Shown here: one piece after another, positions 1 through 5,196 of the stretch
Layout of the letters: each line of letters begins with the position of its first letter
Numbering within the stretch: the stretch's first letter is position 1
From: an uncultured bacterium
GTDB taxonomy: Bacteria > Armatimonadota > Zipacnadia > Zipacnadales > Zipacnadaceae
Length of the DNA: 6,100 nt
Assembly (NCBI GenBank): GCA_937928475.1
Contig: CALFVE010000095.1
Coordinates: forward strand, 1-6,100
Direction: 5' to 3'
Translations under genes and position numbers: made by a program
Notes under the pieces: model-generated
The model's input: the letters and a program-made list of their open reading frames with translations, nothing else
Told to the model about the DNA's origin: nothing
Database searches by the model: none

Positions 1-428
1 GTGGTCACGGGCCCCAGGTGCAGCTGCCCCTGCGAGTGGAGCCAGAAGGCGTCCCCGCCTCCGGTTTCGCTGATCAGTTCCCCGCCGAGCACCAGCAGGT
101 TGACGAGATCGCCTTGGTAGGGCCCTGCGGCTAACTCAAACCAGTCCCCGTTGACGGCGGCCACGGGCTGCCCGAGCGCCGCCGGCACCCGCCGCGCCTG
201 TTCGGGGACCGTCTCCAGACCGAAGACGGTGTCCTGGGCTAGTGTCCCCACCAGCCGGAACTCGGGGCGCGCCCTCTCCACCTTCAACGCGAAGACTGCC
301 CAGGGGCCGGCCCCGTCGCGCTCCATGGTGTAGACGATCCCCGGCGGGACCTGCGGAAACTCCGCCGCCCCTGCTGCACCCGCCAGCAACAAGACAATAG
401 CCGCAACAATCGGCCAGCGTCGTCTCAT
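1..428 (-). CDS. Exported phosphodiester glycosidase-like protein (NAGPA/DUF2233 type), C-terminus beyond window
   Basis: The start is an ATG at 428-426, and 142 residues are visible before the left edge cuts the gene. Residues 1-22 form a clear signal peptide: MRRRW, then a hydrophobic run, then GAAGAAE, with probable cleavage around 21-23. The protein therefore acts outside the cytoplasm. Residues 88-120 carry the family-like block PVAAVNGDWF...GPYQGD...LVLGGELIS. This resembles the conserved core of the phosphodiester glycosidase fold (PF09992, found in the mammalian uncovering enzyme and bacterial exopolysaccharide-related proteins), where an asparagine-glycine-aspartate turn and a later GEL strand are typical. 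Family members hydrolyse phosphodiester-linked sugars or sit in cell-surface polysaccharide contexts; the substrate here is unknown. A GGGAG motif at 444-440 lies 11 nt before the ATG, a usable but not ideal ribosome site. The gene follows the LamG-DUF1961 gene on the same strand after 148 bp. Confidence 0.75.
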   Translation of the reverse strand, partial: MRRRWPIVAAIVLLLAGAAGAAEFPQVPPGIVYTMERDGAGPWAVFALKVERARPEFRLVGTLAQDTVFGLETVPEQARRVPAALGQPVAAVNGDWFELAAGPYQGDLVNLLVLGGELISETGGGDAFWLHSQGQLHLGPVT

Positions 429-439
429 TGGCTTTCGCT

Positions 440-444
440 CTCCC
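440..444 (-). promoter_or_regulatory. Weak ribosome binding site for the phosphodiester glycosidase-like gene
   Basis: GGGAG reads on the minus strand 11 nt before the ATG at 428. The signal peptide starts directly at this ATG, which supports the start choice. Confidence 0.4.
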
Positions 445-476
445 GTTGAGGAATCGCTCTCTGCTCTCGCTGCCCC

Positions 477-520
477 CTTCACAAGAAAGTTCTGCGACCG
501 ATGGTAGCTTTCCTGTGAAG
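477..520 (-). other. Long intergenic stem-loop between the DUF1961 and phosphodiester glycosidase-like genes
   Basis: CTTCACAAGAAAG (477-489) and CTTTCCTGTGAAG (508-520) are inverted repeats matching at 12 of 13 positions around an 18-nt loop. In minus-strand RNA, the direction of both neighbouring genes, the one odd pair (513 with 484) becomes a G-U wobble, so the stem is continuous. There is no U-run after the 3' arm (a G-rich stretch follows), so it is not a textbook intrinsic terminator. It could be an mRNA processing or stability hairpin, an atypical terminator, or a protein-binding palindrome. The rest of the 429-576 spacer shows only a small CCGGC-GA-GCCGG hairpin on the minus strand, and no gene. 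Confidence 0.5.
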
Positions 521-576
521 GAGAATATGGCGGCCCAACCGGCTCGCCGGAGGAAAGAATGGCCTGCCCAGCTCGC

Positions 577-1953
577 TCAGTCTCGGACGGACCAGACGCG
601 CAAGTTGCTGTAGACTACATCCGCGCCGGTCATCTGGCGCAGGCCAAAGTGCCCCGCTCCCCAGACCCCGCCGGTGCTGCGCCCGTCGTCCACCCAGTTC
701 AGGGAGAGGCGGCCGTTGATGGCGAACTGGATGAGCGCCCCGCGCTTGACCAGCGTGAGGCGGCTGGTCACCCCCGGTTGCAGGGGAATGAAATCGTGAC
801 CGCCCTGCACCCGGTAAAAGCCCCAGTTCTTGCGCAAGGCAGTGTTCGGCGCTCGCCGTCCCGCGCCCCGGGCATAGGAGATGTGATAGCAGTTGAGTGC
901 GCCCAGAATGTAGTGCAGGAAGTTCCCGTCGCGAGGCGGTAGGGCTGGGTCGAAAATACTCTGTCCCTCCCGACCGGTAGCACAGAAAAAGACGATGCAC
1001 AGGCCGCCTATCCGTTGCGGGGTGAAATCCCATTCCGCGATGAAGTCATGGGGCAACGCCTGGCGGTTCCACAGCACGATATTCCCTGCCTCCGCGCGCA
1101 TGCGCAGGCCCTGAGGTACGGCCTCCAGCACGCCGGGCCCCTCCAGGACCCAGCGCTCCTCCCAGCCCTCGGTGAAATCCTCGGCGAGCACGAGTTCTCC
1201 CTTGCGGTCCTCGATGTCTAGGCGGCAGTCAAAGCGCTGCCGGCCTTCCGCGTAGAAGCAGTCGGCAGGGGTAATCCCGGCGGCCGCGCGGATCTCCTGG
1301 CTGGAGAGGGGCCGGTCGTAGACCCGCAGGTCGGCGAGGGCCGCGCCGTTGGCGCCCACCGCGTACTCCTTTGCCCTGTCTGCTTCGGTAGGCAGAGGAA
1401 GATCCGGGTCCTGGATATCCACCTGGGGCTCGCCGAAGACCCACTGGCACAGGTCGCCCTGGTCATGATCCCAAGTGTAAGCCAGGTGATACCACTTGCC
1501 CGTCACCAGGTGGCCGAAGATCTCCTGCAGCCAGCGGGGCTCGCTCGCCCAGACCAAGGGGAATTGGACCGCCACGGAGTGGGGCAGTTGCACCACCTGG
1601 GCCCCCGGCCCCAGTCCCTCCCGAGGCATGATCAGGTGATGCGTCACGTTGGGCTTGTCATGGCGGTCCGGGCCGGGGACGTCGGGGCGATACCAGAGCA
1701 TAAGGGTGCCCTGGCGGAAGTCGAGATTGGGCAGCCTCAGCACTGCCGCAGGCTGGCCCGGCAGGGCAGAGGTCAGCGCCTGCCGGCCATCACGCCCCGG
1801 CACAAAGAGCGGCGCCACCGGCCGCGCCTCGCCTCCCGGCTCAAGCCTCAGGTGCCCGTCGAACGAAGCATGATAAATCAGGCCGGCCGGTTCCTCAGCG
1901 CTCACGGCGATCACGCTCCCGGTCAGTAGTGCAAGCGTACAAATCCAGCGCAC
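577..1953 (-). CDS. Exported LamG-like plus DUF1961 (YesU-like) protein
   Basis: This 458-residue protein starts at a GTG preceded by AGGAGG with 8-nt spacing, and is complete. Residues 1-19 are a signal peptide ending VSA-EE. Residues about 24-225 look like a LamG/concanavalin-type jelly roll: IYHASFDG near the start, GTLMLWYRP at 82-90, KWYHLAYTWD at 153-162, and the typical closing ADLRVYDRPLSSQEIRA at 207-223. Residues about 253-458 match DUF1961, the family of B. subtilis YesU from the rhamnogalacturonan-use region. Key parts are IAEWDFTP (305-312), GLCIVFFCATG (317-327), IFDPALPPRDG (333-343), YHISYARG (356-363), LRKNWGF (373-379) and YSNLRVW (448-454). Both halves are concanavalin-like beta sandwiches, so carbohydrate binding or a lyase or hydrolase accessory role is likely. 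No catalytic residue can be assigned from sequence alone. Family assignment is strong; function is inferred. Confidence 0.85.
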   Translation of the reverse strand: MRWICTLALLTGSVIAVSAEEPAGLIYHASFDGHLRLEPGGEARPVAPLFVPGRDGRQALTSALPGQPAAVLRLPNLDFRQGTLMLWYRPDVPGPDRHDKPNVTHHLIMPREGLGPGAQVVQLPHSVAVQFPLVWASEPRWLQEIFGHLVTGKWYHLAYTWDHDQGDLCQWVFGEPQVDIQDPDLPLPTEADRAKEYAVGANGAALADLRVYDRPLSSQEIRAAAGITPADCFYAEGRQRFDCRLDIEDRKGELVLAEDFTEGWEERWVLEGPGVLEAVPQGLRMRAEAGNIVLWNRQALPHDFIAEWDFTPQRIGGLCIVFFCATGREGQSIFDPALPPRDGNFLHYILGALNCYHISYARGAGRRAPNTALRKNWGFYRVQGGHDFIPLQPGVTSRLTLVKRGALIQFAINGRLSLNWVDDGRSTGGVWGAGHFGLRQMTGADVVYSNLRVWSVRD

Positions 1954-1961
1954 AGTTATCC

Positions 1962-1967
1962 CCTCCT
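1962..1967 (-). promoter_or_regulatory. Strong Shine-Dalgarno for the LamG-DUF1961 gene
   Basis: A perfect AGGAGG on the minus strand lies 8 nt from the GTG at 1953-1951. This fixes the GTG as the start, and the signal peptide begins right there. The strong site also suggests this gene is translated independently of the redox operon that ends 79 bp upstream. Confidence 0.75.
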
Positions 1968-1995
1968 ACGCGGGGACCGCTGCCGGGGAGGGACT

Positions 1996-2029
1996 GCCGG
2001 AAAGGCCCGTCAGTTGGCACTTCTCCGGC
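1996..2029 (-). terminator. Possible weak hairpin after the redox operon
   Basis: GCCGGA (1996-2001) and TCCGGC (2024-2029) can pair around a 22-nt loop, starting 4 nt after the stop codon of the FAD/NAD(P) gene. There is no U-run, only CCUUUCC inside the structure. It could be a terminator or an mRNA 3'-end hairpin, or chance pairing in GC-rich DNA. The remaining bases of the 79-bp gap hold the ribosome site of the next gene and nothing else recognisable. Confidence 0.2.
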
Positions 2030-2032
2030 CCG

Positions 2033-2902
2033 CTAGATCCACGGTAAGTGCTGAAGTTCCTCCGCGCTAAAAACGGGGCCGTCCAGGCAGACCAGTTTGG
2101 GGCCGACGTTGCAGCGGCCGCACTTGCCGAAGCCGCACTTCATCTTCGCCTCCAGGCTGGCGAAGACCTGGCCCTTCGGCCAGCCCAGTTTGTCGAAGGT
2201 CTGGAGTACAAACTTGATCATGATCGGTGGGCCGACGGTGTAGGCCACGGCGTTTTCCGGCGAGGGGGCGAGTTCCTCCAGGTACGCGGGCACGAAGCCC
2301 TCGTGCCCGTTCCAGGTCTCGTCCCCCACGTCCACGGTCAGGTTGAGTTCGAAAGCCTCCTCCCGGCCCCACTCCAGCAGGCAGTCCTTGTAGCAGAGCA
2401 TCTGGGGGCTGCGCGCGCCATAGACGATGCAGACCTTGCCGTAGTCGTGGCAGTTCTCGCGCAGGTATTCAATCACCGAGCGCAGCGGGGGCAGGCCAAT
2501 GCCACCGCCCACAATCCAGATGTCTTTGCCTTTGTGCGCCAGGACCGGGAAGCCGTTGCCGAAGGGACCGCGGATGCCGATGGTCGCCCCCTCGGAAAGG
2601 CCGTGCAGGGCCGTGGTGACCAGCCCCATCTTCTGCACTGAGAAGCGCACGGGGCGATGCGGGCCAGCGACCGAGGCCAGGCCGAAGGGGGCCTCGCCGA
2701 CCCCGAGCACACTCACCTCAATGAACTGGCCGGGCATGTAGGTGAAGGTCCGGGCGACCTCGGGGTCGTTGAACTGAGCCTCGAAGGTCATCAGGTTCGG
2801 CCCTTCCTCGCGCACCAGGGTCAGCGTGGCCAGATGCGGCAAATACGGGTTATCCTTCAGCGCGCAGGGCTGGCAGCGCTGGTCGGTGGCAACGTCACTC
2901 AT
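2033..2902 (-). CDS. FAD/NAD(P)-binding electron-transfer subunit with [2Fe-2S] motif (HydG/FlxA/AsrB-like)
   Basis: This 289-residue protein has the ferredoxin-NADP reductase-like fold of sulfhydrogenase gamma, anaerobic sulfite reductase B, FlxA and dihydroorotate dehydrogenase electron-transfer subunits, and a normal length for the group. Residues about 25-120 form the FAD domain (MPGQFIEVS at 56-64, GEAPFGLAS at 69-77, RGPFGNGFP at 111-119). Residues about 127-245 form the NAD(P) domain, with the glycine-rich VGGGIGLPPLRS at 131-142. At the C-terminus C256, C261, C264 and C272 (C-X4-C-X2-C-X7-C) match the [2Fe-2S] ligands of this family, followed by the conserved LDGPVF. It probably passes electrons between NAD(P)H and the two iron-sulfur partners encoded just upstream. 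It overlaps the preceding gene by 8 nt (ATGAGTGA) and has no clear Shine-Dalgarno, implying translational coupling. The physiological partner, and the choice of NADH or NADPH, cannot be read from this sequence. Confidence 0.88.
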   Translation of the reverse strand: MSDVATDQRCQPCALKDNPYLPHLATLTLVREEGPNLMTFEAQFNDPEVARTFTYMPGQFIEVSVLGVGEAPFGLASVAGPHRPVRFSVQKMGLVTTALHGLSEGATIGIRGPFGNGFPVLAHKGKDIWIVGGGIGLPPLRSVIEYLRENCHDYGKVCIVYGARSPQMLCYKDCLLEWGREEAFELNLTVDVGDETWNGHEGFVPAYLEELAPSPENAVAYTVGPPIMIKFVLQTFDKLGWPKGQVFASLEAKMKCGFGKCGRCNVGPKLVCLDGPVFSAEELQHLPWI

Positions 2903-3956
2903 CGGCGGTCACCGGCTTCTCTTCGCGCGCACGAGCGCGCAGGTTCTCAATGGCGGCGGCGATATCGGAATGCCCGGCGCAGCCGCGCAGGCAGCGGCCA
3001 CAGCCGACGCAGGAGATGACGCCGCAGCGGTCCACGGAGTACCAGAACTTGTGGCAGATGCGGTTGCGCTGGCGCTGCCACTGCTGGGCGCGGGGGTCGT
3101 GCCCGCTGGCTTCCTTTGAGAAGTCCGCGAACTGGCAGGTGTCCCAGCAGCGGAAGCGCAGGCCGCGCCCGCTGACGGCGTCGTCGCGCACGTCAAAGCA
3201 GGTGCAGGTCGGGCAGAGGAAGGTGCATACGCCGCAGCCGACACAGGCCTCGGCCTGCTTTTTCCAGAACTCCTCGTCATGATAGGCGGCCCGCACCAGT
3301 TCGGTGAGGCCCTCTACATCAATCTGCCGAGTCTGCTGCGCGGCGGTCTGCGCGGCCACCTCGGCCTTGCGGGCCAGGTCCGCCTCGCTGGCTGCGGTCG
3401 GGTCATCCGCGGTCTCGGCGAGCAGCGCCTCGCCCTTGGCGGTTAGGGCCTCGACCAGGTAGTCCCCGTTCAGCGGCGTCAGGAGGAGGTCGCTGCCCGG
3501 CGCCTCGGTGAGCGCGTTGTTCAGCGAGGCGCAGAAGCATTCGGGCAGGGCCTCCGTGCAGTTGACGGAGATGATGGTGGCCGCCTGGCGCCGAGCCTGG
3601 TAATAGGGATCGGGCAGGTCGCCCAGGAAGACCAGGTCGGCGATCCGCTGAGCCAGCGCATCACAGGGCCGGACGCCGAAGACGACAAAAGGCTCCAAGG
3701 CTGGAGGGGTGTCCGTCACCGCGGCTCTATCGCCGCGGTAGGCATAGCGGAGCATGGTCTCGCTGGGGGGGAAGAAGACCTTCTTGAGCGGTAGCTCAGG
3801 CGCGCCCGGCGGCAGGACAACCTGCGCCGGGTCTTCAACCTCCCGCCAGTCCAGCACCCCGTCAGCATCGGGCACCGGAGCAATCAGCCGGCTCCGCTGC
3901 CTGATTCGCGCGAGCCAGGCGGGCAGTCGCGGTTTGGTAAGAAGTACAGTTCTCAT
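2895..3956 (-). CDS. 4Fe-4S electron-transfer protein, hydrogenase-beta/sulfite reductase A-like (HydB/AsrA/FlxB type)
   Basis: This is a 353-residue cytoplasmic protein with 18 cysteines. The N-terminal half has family signatures FGVRPCDALA (93-102) and VNCTEALPECFCASLN (131-146). A variable Ala/Glu-rich stretch lies at about 176-212. The C-terminal half has two ferredoxin-type motifs: C238-X2-C241-X2-C244-X3-C248-P, and C316-X2-C319-X2-C322-X3-C326. Between them is the characteristic RCWDTCQFADFSKEASGHDPRAQ region (269-291), then RICHKFWY (299-306). This is the pattern of sulfhydrogenase beta and AsrA subunits, which carry electrons from the flavin subunit to a catalytic partner. The second motif ends C-A-G rather than the usual C-P; whether that matters is unclear. 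It overlaps the upstream gene by 4 nt (ATGA) and the downstream flavin gene by 8 nt, so the three are almost certainly one operon. No catalytic hydrogenase or siroheme sulfite reductase subunit is visible nearby. Confidence 0.85.
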   Translation of the reverse strand: MRTVLLTKPRLPAWLARIRQRSRLIAPVPDADGVLDWREVEDPAQVVLPPGAPELPLKKVFFPPSETMLRYAYRGDRAAVTDTPPALEPFVVFGVRPCDALAQRIADLVFLGDLPDPYYQARRQAATIISVNCTEALPECFCASLNNALTEAPGSDLLLTPLNGDYLVEALTAKGEALLAETADDPTAASEADLARKAEVAAQTAAQQTRQIDVEGLTELVRAAYHDEEFWKKQAEACVGCGVCTFLCPTCTCFDVRDDAVSGRGLRFRCWDTCQFADFSKEASGHDPRAQQWQRQRNRICHKFWYSVDRCGVISCVGCGRCLRGCAGHSDIAAAIENLRARAREEKPVTADE

Positions 3957-4927
3957 CGGTCGTAGTTATTGCCCTCCGCGATGTCCCGGTCCTGGCTGTC
4001 GAAGGTCGCCAGCGGCGGGGGCTTCTCCGCGTCGAGCCCGGAGACGTGCGCAAAGGCCTCCCTGATCTCCCGCGCCATCTTAGCGTTGAGGAGGCGCAGG
4101 GGCAGGTTCACGGGGCAGACCCGGTCGCAGCCGCCGCATTGCACGCAGCGGCCCGCCAGGTGCATCGCCCGGCCCAGTTGAAACATCTCGTTCTCGTCGG
4201 TGCCCACCGAGCGCGGCAGCCACTGCGGCTTGTTTTGCTGCGCGAAGCAGGTAGTGCAGTAACACAGTGGGCAGGTGCGCACGCAGGCGTAGCAGCGGAT
4301 GCACCGGCTGAAAGCGCGGCGAAAGTACTCCTGGCGCTCCTCCGGCGACATTGCCTCGATCCGCTCGAGTTCCGCGTCCACGCCTTCAGGATTGCGCGGG
4401 GCCACCTCGAAGCCTAGCATCTGATCGTGCACCAGCGGGTTGGGGTACTCGCAGACCAGGCAGCAGTCCTCCAGGAGATCCTGCGCCGGGAAGGGCTGCT
4501 CGCCCTCGGCGGTGCGCACCACGACCTGCGCCCCCTCGACCCGCACCTCCTGCACCTGCGCCAAGTTTACCCGCTTCGCCAGTTTATCCACGTCCACCAG
4601 GCCCTGACAGGGCACGCCGATTAGATAGACCTGCTCGCGGGTGAGCTGGTGCTCGGCGATCAGGGCGTTTACCGCGCGGGCATCGCAGCCCTTGACGACC
4701 ACGGCCACCTTGCCGTCCTCGGGCTTCAGCCCCCGCAGGTAGCGCACCAGGTTCTGGGTGCAGAAGGGAGTTAGGACCAGCGCGTCGCATTCTTCCGGGG
4801 TCTCGGCGAAGTGCGGGGAGACGTGGTAGGGGGCGCGGCCTTCCCGGTAGCCGATGACCTTCTTGACCTCACCGGATTCCAGCAGGCGCTTGCAAGTTTC
4901 TCTGAGTTGGTCGGTTTGGTTAGGCAT
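3953..4927 (-). CDS. FrhB-like iron-sulfur protein with two ferredoxin motifs (FlxC/HdrA-partner type)
   Basis: From the ATG at 4927 this is a 324-residue protein with 19 cysteines. The N-terminal part resembles F420-hydrogenase beta-subunit-like proteins: VVVKGCDARAVNALI (76-90), GVPCQGLVD (104-112) and DCCLVCEYPNPLVHDQMLG (154-172). Two ferredoxin-type motifs follow: C209-X2-C212-X2-C215-X3-C219-P, and C261-X2-C264-X2-C267-X3-C271-P. Three further cysteines (222, 224, 227) follow the first motif directly. Proteins of this type occur beside HydB/HydG- or Flx-like subunits in anaerobes and are thought to relay electrons. It is the first gene of the three-gene operon and overlaps the next by 4 nt (ATGA). 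A GTG at 4966 would add 14 residues. ATG 4927 was preferred because the conserved-looking region starts just after it; neither start has a convincing Shine-Dalgarno. Exact subunit identity is uncertain. Confidence 0.82.
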   Translation of the reverse strand: MPNQTDQLRETCKRLLESGEVKKVIGYREGRAPYHVSPHFAETPEECDALVLTPFCTQNLVRYLRGLKPEDGKVAVVVKGCDARAVNALIAEHQLTREQVYLIGVPCQGLVDVDKLAKRVNLAQVQEVRVEGAQVVVRTAEGEQPFPAQDLLEDCCLVCEYPNPLVHDQMLGFEVAPRNPEGVDAELERIEAMSPEERQEYFRRAFSRCIRCYACVRTCPLCYCTTCFAQQNKPQWLPRSVGTDENEMFQLGRAMHLAGRCVQCGGCDRVCPVNLPLRLLNAKMAREIREAFAHVSGLDAEKPPPLATFDSQDRDIAEGNNYDR

Positions 4928-4982
4928 GATCGCTTGGGTACGTGACGCTGCGCCGGCTACCAGCACCTACCGTCGGCTCCAT
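4920..4982 (-). CDS. Possible 20-codon leader ORF coupled to the redox operon
   Basis: An ATG at 4982-4980 lies exactly 8 nt after a perfect AGGAGG (4996-4991). It opens a 20-codon frame (MEPTVGAGSRRS... ending SDHA) that stops with TAA at 4922-4920. Its stop region overlaps the ATG of the first redox gene by 8 nt (ATGCCTAA), much like the 8-nt overlap inside the operon. Since the redox gene has no Shine-Dalgarno of its own, ribosomes loaded here could feed it by re-initiation. The peptide has no recognised motif, and no run of codons typical of attenuation. The AGGAGG sits inside a repeat-like element, so the arrangement may be coincidental. Confidence 0.3.
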   Translation of the reverse strand: MEPTVGAGSRRSVTYPSDHA

Positions 4983-5005
4983 TCTCTCCCCCTCCTGGGA
5001 GAGAA
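4982..5005 (-). promoter_or_regulatory. Hairpin with Shine-Dalgarno AGGAGG as its loop
   Basis: The minus-strand RNA folds as UUCUCUCCC, loop AGGAGG, GGGAGAGAA: a perfect 9-bp stem (4997-5005 with 4982-4990) with a 6-nt loop (4991-4996). The last base of the stem is the A of the leader ATG. It could be a translation-control element, or simply the terminal hairpin of the surrounding extragenic repeat. Confidence 0.45.
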
Positions 5006-5140
5006 AGTGCCGCCGTCAACGACGGCGAGAGGGGATCCCTCCGGTCCTCTTGCTTGCAATGCGCCATTGCATGCCCTGCCCGGCGCCGCTCACTGGCGCT
5101 CCTGCGGCCGACCCCCCTCAGGAGGGGAGGTGGGGACTCC
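4982..5140. repeat. Hairpin-rich extragenic element with imperfect inverted ends (REP/MITE-like)
   Basis: Several inverted repeats are packed into about 150 bp of the 269-bp gap. They are a 9-bp stem at 4982-5005; CGCCGTC-AAC-GACGGCG at 5011-5027; TGCAATG-CGC-CATTGCA at 5055-5071; GCGCC/GGCGC pairing at about 5083-5099; and CCCCT-CAGG-AGGGG at 5114-5127. The two ends are related as inverted repeats: CTCCCCCTCCTGGG at the left, and CTCCCCTCCTGAGG when the right end is read on the minus strand. The composition is typical of small non-coding interspersed elements in GC-rich bacteria. Copy number elsewhere in the genome cannot be seen here. The right hairpin could also act as an end-of-transcript structure for the glycosidase gene. 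Confidence 0.45.
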
Positions 5141-5196
5141 AAAGCGCAACCTCGGTTGGCAGCGACACGCCGTCCCAAAAGACAGAAGGCTTGACC

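Noticed and set aside
479..1033. 184-residue minus-strand open frame
   Set aside because: It lies inside the DUF1961 gene in another frame; its composition is Arg/Pro/Gly-rich with no domain pattern, a usual shadow in GC-rich DNA.
1465..1929. 154-residue plus-strand open frame
   Set aside because: It is antisense to the signal peptide and LamG region of a well-supported gene; low-complexity composition and no domain pattern.
2048..2641. 197-residue plus-strand open frame
   Set aside because: It is antisense to the FAD/NAD(P) subunit, whose flavin, nucleotide and [2Fe-2S] motifs are convincing; the plus-strand product has no recognisable motif.
2925..2940. GCGCGC-ACGA-GCGCGC hairpin just before the start of the FAD/NAD(P) gene
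   Set aside because: It falls in coding sequence for an Arg/Ala-rich tail (RARAR) and is easily explained by codon composition.
2033..3956. Anaerobic sulfite reductase AsrAB as the specific identity
   Set aside because: The same two-subunit pattern is shared by sulfhydrogenase and Flx systems. There is no AsrC-like siroheme subunit, and an FrhB-like gene precedes them, so a specific sulfite reductase call is not supported.
4928..4966. GTG start at 4966 for the FrhB-like gene, adding 14 residues
   Set aside because: The added residues look unlike the family N-terminus, and the ribosome site is no better than for ATG 4927. It remains possible.
5014..5019. TTGACG as a -35 promoter box for the redox operon
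   Set aside because: No acceptable -10 box lies 16-18 nt downstream, and the motif is part of a hairpin stem.
4957..5178. 73-residue minus-strand frame in the intergenic gap
   Set aside because: It is a translation of the repeat-like hairpins, with a low-complexity look typical of spurious ORFs over extragenic repeats.
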